Counted from the first letter of the stretch, positions 1 to 11,310 are shown. The stretch is DNA of 64,000 nucleotides from Lunularia cruciata (GCA_948567375.1 OX419760.1:35588001-35652000), one strand, 5' to 3'. Program-made: numbers and translations. The notes: generated by a model not told the origin, from the sequence alone.

Positions 1-51
1 AACCACATCTATGGATGCTATCCCCTTACCTTTGTTTGGATTAGGAGCCAC

Positions 52-1010
52 TTGGGTTACACTACCTCCCTCTTTCCCTCTATTGGCTCCCTCATAACCC
101 CTTCCTCAATGGTAAGTAGAATTTGGGCAATTCCTTTGGATATGGCCTCTTCCTCCACAACCAAAACAATTTCTATCATTGAAATTATTGGCTGGTTGGC
201 CTCCTCTATATGGATAGTTTCCCCAACTCCTAGGCCCTCTCCCTACATTCTGATCAACCTCTCTCTTCTCCCATAGTTGCACCACATTGATCTTGAGATC
301 CGCAAGTTGTTATGTGATGGTTTGAAGTGGATCCTTTGGTGGAGTTCCAAGAACAAGAGCAACTACTTCTTGTGGTGCAACCCTTTTCACCAAAGTACCA
401 GAAGCTCCACCATACTTGTAGCCTTGAGGAGGATGCACAACCTCCTTCACCACCAAATCACTCTCATCTCCTTCCAAACTCTCCTCCATACGAATTGCAA
501 TCTTGATAGCTTCAACCTTGGAAGAAGGTTTCTCATATCTCACCTTGCTTCTAAGTTGTGGTCTCAATCCTCCCACAAAATTCTTGGTGAGCATGGCCCC
601 TATGCCAATCATAGTAGTCTCCACATCATCCCCACCCTTCCTCAACACAATGCAAAATCTAGAGTCTAATTTTTCCACTCTTTCCACATAGACTTTCACT
701 TTCTCTCCATCTCTTTGTTTGAGAAAGGTAACCTCACTCATCATTCTCTCATAACTCTCATCTGGAAGAAAGTTCTCAATGAGTGCTAAAGTCAAACTCT
801 CTCAAGACTCTTCTTCTCCATCTCTCCTCTCTCTCTTTTGGTATTTTGACTCATACCATGTAAGTGTTGCATCCTCAAAGAAATCTGGTAATAATGAGGC
901 CCACTCACATTCTTCCTCCTCTCATTGTTTCCTATGCAAGCTCTCTTGAAGTTTCTCACAAAGGCATCCACATCTTCTCCATCCTTGCTAAAGAAAACCA
1001 GTTTCCCCAT
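52..1010 (-). pseudogene. decayed gag polyprotein with zinc knuckle
   Basis: Minus-strand gag of the element above. The amino part (1,010-792) begins with a gag-like GKLVFFSKDGEDVDAFVRNF segment. After a frameshift near 800-880 the frame continues from 795 to 310 as the helical capsid-like domain. Further on, about 215-150, lies an intact CCHC knuckle, CFGCGGRGHIQRNC (C-x2-C-x4-H-x4-C), which is the RNA-binding nucleocapsid motif. At least one frameshift and several stops break the frame, so this copy cannot make intact Gag. Confidence 0.65.
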
Positions 1011-1376
1011 CTGAACTCTTCACTATCTTTCTTTTCTCTCAATTTGTTTTTCTTTTTTTTCTCTCACTCTATAACTATTAGAGTATGTACATGACTAACA
1101 CCATTTGAGTATAATCCACCCTAGGGAGCACAAAAGGTTCAGGTTGCTCCAAGATTTCTATAGCAACATCAAATCCTAGAGTGCATATTAATCTAACTCT
1201 CATGGATAGTTTATCTATAAGTTGAAAGATTATCTCTATCACTAATCTTGAGAACTAGCTGATGAAAGTGGTAGTATTTCTGTAGTTCTACTAAGACTCT
1301 CTCCAAGATCTTTCACCAAAGCCTCCAAAAGTGCTTTTATCCCACTATGCTCATGTCCTTTTGGAAGTCCTTCTAC

Positions 1377-1610
1377 TCAACAAACCTCACACAACTCTTT
1401 GGTCTTAGATCTTTTCCCTCCCAATCTTGGTGAAGAAGGTCCAACATGCAAACCCAAATCAAGTAATCCTCTCCTTTCCTTCAATCTCTTGCTCTCAAAG
1501 GTCAATGGACATGAACTTGCATTATGTTCCTTCTCTCCATATAGAAAGCACTTAGACTCACTTTCCTCCAAGTGGTGTAGGTTTTTGGATCCTCTCAACA
1601 CTATATTCAA
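1377..1610 (-). pseudogene. leader reading frame with knuckle-like Cys/His motif
   Basis: A short minus-strand frame upstream of gag contains CFLYGEKEHNASSC, which resembles a CCHC zinc knuckle with the second Cys replaced by Tyr. The rest is rich in Lys, Arg and Leu. It may be a displaced second gag fragment or a leader ORF of the same element. Function is not recognised. Confidence 0.3.
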
Positions 1611-2560
1611 ATTCTATTGTAAACTCTTTTTTCCTCAAATCCACCCCTACAATCACCTCAAACCCTTGAGGAACATTGCATAGTCTCATTTTCCACTCTT
1701 GATGACCTTCCATGTTCCCAAGATGAATCTAAACATTCAAACATGCTTTTTGTTGCTCTCAAACTCCTCATGCATGAGATCTCAACTCTGTAGAATTGAC
1801 TCTTTCTCACAATTTCACTCAAATCTCTCAACTAGTATGTCATAGTCCTTTGAAACTTTGCACAATTGATCACAACTCTAGGGTGTCTCTCTTTGCAAAA
1901 TTTCAGATCTTTTGGCTTAGACACCTTTTTATTCAACTCACATATTTCAGATTTGGTCTCAAAACTACATCCTTCACTTCAAAAACTCATTTTTCTCTAC
2001 GCAAGAATGATATTTCTCTAATTTTTGTGTCAAAAGATAGGATACAACATACTGAATTTTCTTGAAAATTTTGAGAACAATCCAATGAAAATTGAAGAAA
2101 TGGCAGACTCTATAAAAGTTTCAAGAGAACATGCATTTGTAGGAGGAGTTTACCCTATCAACTTTCAAAAATTCTAGCCCAATGTGCATAATAGCTCTCA
2201 CAATAATTCTAAGTGTTCTAATTGAAAACCAACCCAAGATATTATGTGTAGAAATTTCAGATCCAAATCTCAAACTTGAGATTTTGCCCAAAATCACCTT
2301 AATCCCCAAAATCTGCAATCCACCTCACACAATCTCTCCAAATCCTCTCATGTGTATAAGATGAACAAAATCACTTCAAAGAAATCATAATGAAATATAG
2401 GGTATACAAATGGATCTTGGTTCTCTAACATAATTTCATCCCTCTTCTCTCCTAATGTTCTCTCCAAGTGAGCTCTCATAGCCTCTTTCTACCTAATGTA
2501 GAATTGAACGCGGAACATTATCTTGCCTTCTAGAGAGGTCCCCGCAATGGAACCAAAAAT

Positions 2561-3235
2561 GTGAGCCGGCCTGTCTCTCACTTAGCATGAACCTTTGATG
2601 GCTATTGTGGTAGTGCACCATGGACTAAGAAGGTAAAGAACCCCAACTCCATCATACTCCTCCAAGGCTAACACTCCAAGACTCAAGACATTGCTCACTA
2701 GAGAACTCAATGAGAGAGAGATAGTTGCAAATGAAAGGATCATGAGTACCTCCTCACCCCTTGTTTATATACTTGTGAAATAGTTATTCACCAAAGTTAC
2801 TAATTACTGGAGTAACTCAAGTTACTAGGCTAAAAGTCAAGTAAAGTCAAAAAGTATAAAATAATATCCATCCACATGGGCATATTCCACTAAGCATGTG
2901 ATCTTATGTGTACACAATCACTAAGTCAAGGATTCCTTCACATGGGCTATCCTTGGACTATAGAAGAATCCAAAACAAAAATACTTGTGGGCCCAAGAGT
3001 CCTCAACTCTTTCTTCAAAGCCAAACACCTAGGAAGTCAACACACTAGAATCCGACATAGTAGTGCTCATCTTTTCCACTTCCTCTAAAGTAAGGTCTCT
3101 TCTTTCTTAGCTATGACTAACTTTAGCTAATCATGACTAATGTAGAACCATCCTCTATCTCTATGTAAATAATATCTTTCAAGTACTTGTAATACAAAGC
3201 TAAATATAATAATACCACACACATGTACAAATGGG
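2561..3235 (-). repeat. putative 5' LTR of the left-edge element
   Basis: Position between the possible primer-binding site and the rearranged right border suggests an LTR. It holds the minus-strand TATA-like motif near 2,765. No second LTR is in the window, so both borders are estimates. Confidence 0.35.
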
Positions 3236-3242
3236 TGTTATA

Positions 3243-3445
3243 AGATTGACAAGCTGAGGAGCTTGTAAGAGTTCCATTGGAAGGTTGGAGAGAGCTTATG
3301 CAAGCATACACATGCATGAGATGGCTGACCAATTTTACTCAAGGAGTTATTGAGGCTTAGGCAATCCAATTTTGGTATGGAATACTAGACAAGGAGTTGC
3401 AATATAGAGTTCATGATGCTAAGTTGTTATAGGCTACTTCACCTA
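3243..3445 (+). mobile_element. gag scrap of the methyltransferase gypsy family
   Basis: This segment matches about 39,654-39,855 at the DNA level (GACAAGCTGAGGAGCTTG, then the same frame through the TRMRRLISFTQGV-type region). It has no element ends of its own and carries several stops. To its right it meets an LTR fragment of element A. It is a recombination or deletion remnant showing that the family occurs elsewhere in this locus. Confidence 0.8.
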
Positions 3446-3449
3446 AGCT

Positions 3450-3580
3450 TGCACTCTAAGAAAGTTACTCAAGGAAGCTTCTTGAGAAGCTTCTCAAGGG
3501 TCTTGTATGCTACCTATAAATACCAAAGCCGAAGCTCATGCTAGGCATTTGGAGTTTTCCCTCATTCAAGTGTCCTAATG
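3450..3580 (+). repeat. left part of an older element-A-family LTR, split by element A
   Basis: This matches 3,830-3,960 inside the 5' LTR of element A, including the GAAGCTTC palindromes and the CTATAAAT box. It stops exactly where the younger element begins (CCTAATG, then TGTAACAATA at 3,581). The remainder of the same old LTR resumes at 9,226. Confidence 0.85.
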
Positions 3581-4005
3581 TGTAACAATATGGAGTTTAG
3601 CGATGAAGTCAGTCGGGCTCATGAAGTAGCACATAGGACAAATTAGCCTAGAATATTCTGGAAGTATCTAGGAAGCTTTTTGGGAAGCTTCCCGGTCAAC
3701 TTGGCTTGCACCTTAAGTAAGTAGCTTCTAGAAGGAAGCTTCTAGAAGTTTCCAACTAGCTTAGCTTGCGCGCCAAGTAGACGGCTTCTAGAATGAAGCT
3801 TCTTGAGAAGCTTCCTAGTTAACTTGGTTTGCACTCTAAGAAAGCGGCTTGAGGAAGCTTCTTGAGAAGCTTCTCAAGGGCCTTGTATGTACCTATAAAT
3901 ACCAAAGCCGAAGCTCATGCTAGGCATTCGGAGTTTTCCCTCTTTCAAGTGTCCCAATGTGAGCTTCCATTCTCCTATTTCTCTCCTCGGTTTTGGTCTT
4001 TTACA
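3581..4005 (+). repeat. 5' LTR of element A
   Basis: It begins TGTAACAATA and ends TTTTACA directly before the primer-binding site. It contains a TATA box (TATAAAT, 3,894-3,900) preceded by several GAAnnTTC palindromes. It pairs with 8,801-9,225, which has the same length. Confidence 0.95.
3735..3873 (+). promoter_or_regulatory. heat-shock-element-like arrays upstream of the LTR TATA box
   Basis: Positions 3,735-3,752 read GAAGCTTCTAGAAGTTTC, four alternating GAA/TTC units spaced by 2 bp, which matches the heat-shock factor consensus nGAAnnTTCnnGAAn. Further imperfect arrays follow at about 3,784-3,816 and 3,853-3,873, the last ending about 20 bp before the TATA box at 3,894. The equivalent site in the 3' LTR (8,955-8,972) is perfect. 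Heat control is inferred from the motif only. Confidence 0.6.
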
Positions 4006-4006
4006 T

Positions 4007-4018
4007 TGGTATCAGAGC
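4007..4018 (+). other. primer-binding site, initiator tRNA-Met
   Basis: TGGTATCAGAGC starts two bases after the 5' LTR. It is complementary to the 3' end of plant initiator tRNA-Met, the commonest primer for plant LTR elements. Confidence 0.92.
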
Positions 4019-4276
4019 AGGAATGGGATGGATGGAATTTATGGACCACCAAATCCACTTCTGCCAAACCATTGGGACTTTCATGTCCAGATATTACCAA
4101 AGCATCGTTTCACATAATTCATCACCTCACGCTTTGGGCAGGATTTTCTACATATGATCACCGTGTTAGAGGAACCCTTGATACTTCCAATTGTAACTTA
4201 TGGAGAACGGTGGACGTGTTGTATCTATGTGTTAATCAACTAGATAAATTGAGGGTAGTGGAATAGAGTAGTAGCG

Positions 4277-5167
4277 ATGGCAGCAATACCGGATGTTATC
4301 CTTGCAATGCAACAACAAATCGAGCATCTTACTCGATTGTTGGATGAACAAGACCAGCAACGACAAGAACAGATAGACAGAGCGCCAGTTCAAGATGGAG
4401 AAGATCGCATTCGATTTCCAAAACCCAAGGTGTTTGAAGGCAAGAATCTTCCAAGCACAGTGGAAAATTTTGTGTTTGACTGTGAACGTTACTTTGAAGC
4501 CACCAATCTTCAAGATGAGCGGAAACAAATTTGCTTGGCTTCTAGCCAGTTGGATGGAGTGGCAAAACTTTGGTGGCGATTTTGAGTAGAAAGAGCTGAA
4601 CAACAAATTGTTACACCAATTGTTACATGGGCAGAATTCAAGGATGTAATACTTGGTCGATTTCAGACTATAAATGCCACCTGAGCTGCACGAGATAAAT
4701 TGGTGGAGTTGAGGCAGATTGGCTCAATGAGAAGCTACATCACACAATTTTTGAATATCATCATGCAAATTCCAGATATCCAAGAAGGTGAAGTTCTAGA
4801 TCGATTTGTGCGAGGATTGAAGTCACGAACCAGATTGGAGGTGACTATGCGAGAGCCACAAAATGTAGAAGAAGCCATGCAATTGGCTGAGCGTTTTGAT
4901 TCCTTAGTTGCAACAACTTGGTCTCGACCTTGACCTACACAAAACCCACCAGTACCACGAGTGGAAGAACCGGTACCAATGGAGATTGATGCTATCCAAC
5001 GAAGACCACTTGGCACAGCAGATAGAGAAAGATTACGACAAAATGGAGGTTGTTTTTATTGTCGCCAGTTAGGGCATCGCATTGCTGAATGTCCACTCAA
5101 GAATGGACGACCTCGACAAGTTGCCCAAGTGGAGATTGTGGAGGGGAATGATCAAGGATCCCAGTAG
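4277..5167 (+). pseudogene. element A gag
   Basis: Starts MAAIPDVILAMQQQIEHLTR with a short coiled coil. The capsid-like retrotransposon gag domain follows (about 4,410-4,920), then a CCHC knuckle, CFYCRQLGHRIAEC, at about 5,051-5,092. In-frame TGA stops at about 4,583, 4,682 and 4,931 interrupt an otherwise single frame; the usual source would be CGA decay. The same protein start recurs at 9,548 in the older nested copy. Confidence 0.85.
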
Positions 5168-5193
5168 GAGATTTCGAGCCGCCTATTGGGAGC

Positions 5194-5680
5194 TTGATTA
5201 GTTCCGATGGGATTGAAGGCTCGACCTATGCAAGTTTGCTTCACTTGCAACGTATGATATCTAATCGGGGTTGTAGAATTTTGGTTGATTCTGGAAGTTC
5301 AGAGAATTGCATGTCTATGCAAGTAGCAAAGGAATTGGGTATTCCTATCAAGCCAGTGATTGGAAGTAGTTTGATGATGGTAGATGGTAGATGGTAGAAA
5401 GGGTTCTGCATTCCGCACCTTGCATTCTGTTACCTTCAAGATTGGGAAGGAGTATTTGGAGTGTATGAGGTTTGTAGTGGCACCTCTACACTATGATATC
5501 ATTCTGGGTCTACCTTGGCTTGAATGTCATAAGGTTCAATTTGATTGGACCCGACACCAAATTCAAGTACAACACCAAGGTAGGAATTTCCGATTAGGTT
5601 GTCTGGCACCTCTGAGTAAGACACCTAAGAATAGTCAGTCCCAAGATGGGAAGTTTGTTGAGAAGGTAGCCATAGAGTAA
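5194..5680 (+). pseudogene. element A aspartic protease, out of frame
   Basis: The catalytic triplet DSG lies in ILVDSGSSENCMSM (about 5,280-5,320), and the flap/ILGLPWL region lies near 5,500-5,520. The segment 5,194-5,380 is one base out of register with both gag and RT. The return shift falls in a short duplication of AGATGGT at 5,380-5,397. Two opposing indels therefore isolate the protease. Confidence 0.75.
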
Positions 5681-5817
5681 ATCTGGAAGGGAGATGAGTC
5701 CCAAGATGGGAAGTTTGCCAAGAAGGCAACCATGGAGCAAACTTGGAAAAGAGATGAGTCCCTAGAAGGGAAGTTTGTTAATAAAGCAGCCATAGAGCAA
5801 GCTTTGGAGGAAGATAA
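5638..5817 (+). repeat. three 60-bp coding repeats between protease and RT
   Basis: Units 5,638-5,697, 5,698-5,757 and 5,758-5,817 each start GTCC and share GGGAAGTTTG and a charged (Q/E)DGKFV-type peptide. They form an expanded linker between the protease and reverse transcriptase domains, in frame because 60 is divisible by three. Confidence 0.8.
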
Positions 5818-7477
5818 GTCTGTATTTGCGGTGTGGATCAAGCCGATTGCACAAGAACAATTTGAGGAGGGCCAAGTGCCGCATCAAGCAACGGTTGATT
5901 GGATAATTCAGGAGTTTGCAGATGTGTTTCCGGATGATCTACCAAAGGGATTACCCTCTGATCAAGGTATGCCCTTCAAGATTGAGTTATTGCCAGGGAG
6001 TACTCCGGTGAGTAGACCAATCTATCGACTCTCACCAAAGGAGTTGGAGGAGTTGCAAACAACACTTACAGAGTTGTTGGAGAAGGATTTCGTACGACAT
6101 AGTACCTCTCCTTGGGGAGCACCGGCACTATTTGTTCCAAAGAAGGATGGAGGACTTCGTTTCTGTATTGATTACCGTGGGCTCAATAAGCAAACCGTGA
6201 AGAATGCATATCCCTTGCCTCGGATCAATGACTTGCTTGATCAATTAAGTGGAGCACGCTACTTTTCCAAGCTAGATCTTCATAGTGGCTATCGTCAAAT
6301 TCTTATTGAAGGAGAGGACGTGCAAAAGACTACCTTTCGCACAAGGTATGGACATTTTGAGTGGAGAGTTCTACCTTTCGGACTCACTAATGCTCTAGCA
6401 GTCTTCATGGATCAGATGCATTGGGTGTTGGAGGGGCTATTGGATCAATCCATGGTAGTGTTCTTAGATGATATCTTAATCTATAGTAAGATAGAGGCAG
6501 AACACATGAATCATGTGCGAGAAGTCCTAAGACGACTACAACAATGGAAATTTTACTACAAGAAGTCAAAGTGTGCTTTTTGGCAGAAGGAGGTTACCTT
6601 CTTGGGTCATAAGATCTCATTAGAGGGGATCAAGATGGAAGAAGAGAAGATCAAGGCCATTATTGATTGGCCTACCCCGAAGGATGCTACCAAAGTACGA
6701 GCATTCAATGGATTGGCCAGTTTTTATCAACGGTTCATCCACTATTATGCTCACGTGGCTGCACCATTGACTGACCTCTTGGGGAAGAACTCGAGCTTCC
6801 AATAGACCACCAAGCATGAAGAAGCATTCCAGAAGTTAAAGCATATGGTGTCTTCAAGACCCATTCTTCAACCATATGATCCTCAACTACCTTGTGTGGT
6901 TGATTTTGATGCTTCTAACTTTGCAATTGGAGTTGTGTTGCAACAAGAATTTCCAAATGGATTACATCCTATTGCCTTTGTGTCTTGCCTATTAAATACA
7001 GCTGAAAGAAATTACTCTGCTCAAGATCGAGAACAACTTGCAATGGTATATGCCACCAAGGTATGGAGGCATTATCTCTTGGGGAAACAAGTGATCATGC
7101 GAACTGATCACAAGCCATTGTTGCAGACCTTACACCTAGAGCACATGAAGAGTCGACATCATCGATGGGAAGAGCAACTCCAATTGTTTGACATCAAACT
7201 TGAGTACAAACCAGGTCGGTTCCATGTCATCCCTGATGCTCTATCAAGACGACCTGATTTGAAGTCTCTTCCTCTCATCACGATAGCAATTACGACGGTG
7301 TCAGTTGATCCCGAGATTCATAACGAGTTTTGGTTAGCTCTACAGCAAGATCCTTTCTTCCAAATGGTACATGGTTGGCTAACAACAGGTGACAAGGAGT
7401 ACAACACCTTCTCCTTCAAGGAAGGCCTTCTATTCCATGCGGACCGGATCTATGTTCCAGCCAAAGGTGATCTTTGA
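5732..7477 (+). pseudogene. element A reverse transcriptase and RNase H
   Basis: RT motifs run in order: the PIYRLSPKELEEL entry, FCIDYRGLNK, LDLHSGYRQI, PFGLTNA and the catalytic VFLDDILIYS box (about 6,460-6,490), which is intact. A TAG at 6,803-6,805 breaks the frame before the connection. RNase H follows (VVDFDASNFAIGVVL, then DREQLAM and TDHKPL, about 6,895-7,130), ending in the usual LSRRPD tail. Both domains are typical in length for Ty3/gypsy. Confidence 0.9.
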
Positions 7478-8866
7478 CTTGTGCGCCTTCAAGAAGCCCA
7501 TAATTTACCCATCGCTGGTCACATGGGTGTGGACAAGACCTTGGGTACCCTCCAACGTCAATGGTGGTGGCCCAACATGACACAAGATGTTTGAGAATTT
7601 GTCCGATCGTGTGAGAGCTGCCAACGTAACAAGGCCAGCAACCAGAAGCCGGGTGGACTCCTTCAACCACTTGCCGTTCCATCAGCTCGTTGGGAGCATG
7701 TGAGCTTGGATCTCATCACATCCTTGCCAAAGACAAAACAAGGACACACCGCCATCATGGTGTTTGTGGATAAGCTTAGTAAACAAATCCACTTGGCACC
7801 AACCTATGATACCGTGGATGCTCCAACCTTAGCACAAATCTACTTCGACAATGTCTTCAAGCATCATGGAATGCCACGTGTACTCATCTCCGACCGTGAT
7901 CCTCGCTTTACCAGGAAGTTTTGGCAAGCACTCTTTCAGATACTCGGCACCAAGCTTGCTTTGTCCACGGCCTATCATCCTCAAACTGATGGACAAACCG
8001 AACGTGCAAATCATACATTGGAGGATATGTTGCGTGCCTTTTTCAATGTCCACCATACCAATTGGGATGAATGTCTTGCCGCTGCCGAATTTGCCTACAA
8101 CAATTCCAAACAGGCAAGCACCGGATTCTCTCCTTTCTTTCTCAATTTTGGCCAAGATCCGCTTGTTCCAGATTCTCTTCTTGCTCCCCCTCCATCTCAG
8201 GTTCCTCATACTTCCACCTTCTTGACCACTATATCCCAATCTCTCCAACAAGCCAAGTCTCACCTCCTTGTTGCTCAGAATTGCCAAAAACAATATCCGG
8301 ACCACCATCGTCGAGATCTCACCTTTGAAGTCGGTGATAAAGTCATGCTATCCTCTAGTAACCTCCCTCTCCCTTTTGATACCCAAGTTCGTAAACTTGC
8401 CCCTAATTGGATAGGACCCTTTGATATCACCCAAATTGTCTCTCTTGTTGCTTATCGTCTTGCCTTGCCTTGTCACATGCGTATCCATCCTGTCTTTCAT
8501 GTTTCCAAGTTGAAACCCTTTGTTCCTAACCCCTCTTCCTTTTCCTCTCGAGTCCAACCTCCCCCTCTTCCTATCCCTATCAATGATCATGAGGAGTATG
8601 AAGTTGATTGTATCCTTGCGCTTCGCCATATTCAACGAGGCCGTCACAAACATATGGAGTACAAGGTCCTTTGGAAAGGGTATCCCCTTCATGATGCCAC
8701 CTGGGAACCTCTTTCTCACCTCCACAATGCACAAACGGCCATCCAGGAATTTGAAGCTTCACTGGTGACAAGGACATTACCAACTAGCGGCGGGGGAATA
8801 TGTAACAATATAGAGTTTAGCGATGAAGTCAGTCGGGCTCATGAAGTAGCACATAGGACAAATTAG
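7478..8866 (+). pseudogene. element A integrase with C-terminal chromodomain
   Basis: The zinc-binding HHCC region (GHMGVDKT, then CESCQRNK, about 7,520-7,640) is cut by TGA codons at about 7,475 and 7,592. The DDE core is readable: D in SLDLITSLP (about 7,706), D in LISDRDPRF (about 7,886), E in TDGQTERANH (about 7,996). GPF and PVFHVS motifs follow. A chromodomain covers about 8,594-8,760, with YKVLWKGYPLHDATWEP as the signature. This domain defines the chromovirus clade, which often targets methylated heterochromatin. Confidence 0.9.
8786..8800 (+). other. polypurine tract of element A
   Basis: AGCGGCGGGGGAATA directly precedes the 3' LTR, the expected plus-strand priming site. Confidence 0.8.
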
Positions 8867-9225
8867 CCTAGAATATTCTGGAAATATCTAGGAAGCTTCT
8901 TGGGAAGCTTCCCGGTCAACTTGGCTTGCACCTTAAGTAAGTAGCTTCTAGAAGGAAGCTTCTAGAAGCTTCCAACTAGCTTAGCTTGCGCGCCAAGTAG
9001 GCGGCTTCTAGAAGGAAGCTTCTTGAGAAGCTTCCTAGTTAACTTGGCTTGCACTCTAAGAAAGTGGCTTGAGGAAGCTTCTTGAGAAGCTTCTCAAGGG
9101 CCTTGTATGTACCTATAAATACCAAAGCCGAAGCTCATGCTAGGCATTCGGAGTTTTCCCTCATTCAAGTGTCCCAATGTGAGCTTCCATTCTCCTATTT
9201 CTCTCCTCGATTTTGGTCTTTTACA
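8801..9225 (+). repeat. 3' LTR of element A
   Basis: Same 425-bp length and same ends as 3,581-4,005, with 10 differences by eye. It carries the perfect heat-shock-type array at 8,955-8,972 and a TATA box at 9,114-9,120. Confidence 0.95.
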
Positions 9226-9765
9226 AAATGTGAGTTTCCATTCTCCTATTTCTCTCCTCGGTCTTGGTCTTTTACATTGGTACCACAATAGGAATGGGAT
9301 GGATGGAATTTATGGACCACCAAATCCACTTCCACCAAACCATTGGGATTTTTGCGTCCAAATACTACCCAAGCATCATTTCACATAATTCATCACCTTG
9401 CACTTTGGACAAGATTTTCCACATATGATCACTATATCTGAGGAACCCTTGGTGCTTCCGGTTGTAACTTATGGAGAACAGTGGACATGTTATTTCTAAG
9501 TGTTAGTAAATTAGATAGATTGGGAGTGGTGTGATAGAGTAGCAACCATGGCGGCAATACTCGATGTTATCCTTGCTATGCAACAACAAATTGAATACCT
9601 TACTCAATTGTTGGATGAACGAGATCTTCAACAACAAGAGCAGGTGGAGAGAATACCAATTCAAGAAGGAGAAGATCGGATCAGATTCCCTAAACCCAAG
9701 GTATTTGAAGGCAAGAATATTCCAAGTGTAGTGGAGAATTTTGTGTTTGATTGTGAACAGGTTCC
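9226..9765 (+). mobile_element. older element-A-family copy: LTR end, degenerate PBS, gag start
   Basis: The last about 50 bp of an LTR (9,226-9,276) are followed by TTGGTACCACAA, a mutated initiator-Met primer-binding site. Gag starts at 9,548 and reads through ENFVFDCE, where it stops matching near 9,760. This is the target into which element A jumped. Its gag is cut by unrelated DNA that leads into the inverted-repeat element. Confidence 0.85.
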
Positions 9766-9800
9766 TTCTAGAAGCTATTGGTATATATCTAGCTATTGGT

Positions 9801-9964
9801 TCTAGGGTTTTCAAGTGTATTTTGGTTTTTGCACTATTAGTAGAAGTACTCTTTTGGTGATACTTCTATCTGATCTATTTTGTCCATCATGTATAAAATT
9901 ATTCCGGATGTTACCAAACCAAATTTCACATCTAAATCATATGGCTAGCTCTTTGTATTACACT
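9801..9964 (+). repeat. left terminal inverted repeat
   Basis: Outer end TCTAGGGTTTTCAAG, inner end TTGTATTACAC. It pairs with 11,668-11,832. Confidence 0.75.
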
Positions 9965-10779
9965 CAAGTGAACCAAGTACACGTAAAGGAATGATTGCGC
10001 TTCATTGTAATCTTGTTGGGAACAAAAATGCAATTTATGGAGTTCTGGGCAACCTCAATGCCAAGAAGAGTGCCCCAATGTAGTGGAATATACTGCCTAA
10101 GTGCACATGAAGGAGATCTACACTCAAAAGACAAAGGGAGACCAAGCAAATGAGTTGATGGCCAAGGTGTGTAGCTTGTACAAGGAGGAAGCAAAAAAGA
10201 TAAATGCCCTTGTGCATGAACACTTTGAAATGAAGAGGTATAACTCTTCCATGATAGCAGGCCAAAAGAGATAAGAGAAGAACTAGGAAGGCTACCACAA
10301 GTATTTTCCTTTTTGCTTGAATGCTTCCTCTTTTTTAAGTTTACCTTTTGTTATGACTTTCATTTCTTAAACATGTGCTATTATAGCTTCATTAAGAGAT
10401 AACATTGCTTTAGCTCAAAAAGATGAAATTTGAGGTTGCCTATGGAACTACTACTATTTTACAAAATATGGAAACTTCTATTATGTTTTCATAATTAATT
10501 TTTAGCAATAAATTTGGACGTATTACCTAATTGTAACAAAACTCAAGTTTATTTCTATTTGAAGAGAATATAATTTGATTTGGAATTTTTTTATTGAAAT
10601 TGAAGTATCAAGGACATGAAAAACCAATGTTCCAGCCCAATATTTTATTGGGAGTGGAAGCTATCATGAGCTCATCCTAATGAATATAGAGAAAGTAATA
10701 CTTGAGGGCATAATGTGAAGTTAAGACCATGCACAATTCTACCTACTTCATTGCAACTTGAGTTGGGATCCTACATAAT

Positions 10780-11310
10780 GAGAAGAAGGACGTGCAACTT
10801 GGGTACAAAGACCAATTGAGAGCCCGAGACAAAGAAGTGAAAAGCATTTAGAGAGAACTAAAGATTACTAAGATCCAAGTAGTGACCTTAGAAGTGCAAA
10901 TATCTAAGTACCAAAGGGAGATGGCAATTCAATTGAACCAACTAGCCAAAGAAATGAAGAAAGAGAAAGAAGAGAAGGAAGTAGGTTGATCTCAAATGTT
11001 GGAGGAGGTGAAGAAAGAAGTAGGAATCTTGAACCAACACTTGGAGGAAGAGAAGTTGAAGGTCATCCAATATTTGGAGGAAACTCAAGATCAATTTGTA
11101 GGGATGTTGAAGAACGCAAGTGAAAGAAAGGCAAGAAAGACAAAGATACATGAGTTGAAGTTGCAGGTCCAAAATTTGGAAGGAGGAACCTATAAAGAAG
11201 AACTAATAGACCAATTAGCAATTGGACTTATAGAACACATAGATAGGATGTTCATTGAAGTTTGTAATAAGTATCTATTAGAAATAGCAAGAAACAAGAA
11301 GCACACATAA
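10780..11310 (+). pseudogene. coiled-coil protein fragment inside the TIR element
   Basis: The frame is rich in Glu, Lys and Leu with heptad spacing. The open part is 10,996-11,310; the same frame extends upstream with stops at about 10,849 and 10,987. Related pieces at 10,040-10,300 read KEEAKKINALVHEHFEMK. A short match to the reverse complement of the 3' end occurs at 59,370-59,425. This may be a captured host gene or a gag-like coiled coil of a larger repeat family. No enzymatic motif is visible. Confidence 0.45.

Larger units (their letters stand above)
1..3240 (-). mobile_element. 5' part of a Ty3/gypsy-type LTR retrotransposon (LTR, leader, gag), cut by the window edge
   Basis: Read on the minus strand this shows an LTR-like block (about 3,235 down to 2,561), a long leader, then a gag frame running off the left edge. 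The left LTR border sits near 2,561, where a possible primer-binding site (TGGTTCCATTGCGGGG, minus strand, about 2,530-2,550) follows it. A minus-strand TATA-like TATATAAAC lies near 2,765. Pol is outside the window, so the gypsy assignment rests on the gag type. The right border near 3,240 abuts a gag scrap of a different element, so that end is rearranged. Confidence 0.6.
3581..9225 (+). mobile_element. element A: complete Ty3/gypsy chromovirus, 5,645 bp
   Basis: Two 425-bp LTRs (TGTAACAATA...TTTTACA) enclose an initiator-Met primer-binding site, gag, protease, reverse transcriptase, RNase H, integrase with chromodomain, and a purine tract. The LTRs differ at 10 positions by eye (about 2.4%), so the insertion is not very recent. 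The flanks look like a 5-bp target duplication with one mismatch (TAATG left, AAATG right). The coding region is mostly one frame, broken by TGA and TAG stops and by two opposing shifts around the protease, so this copy is inactive. Confidence 0.93.

Noticed and set aside
8071-8734. Long minus-strand and alternate-frame readings over the element A integrase
   Set aside because: They are antisense or shifted shadows of the DDE integrase and chromodomain.
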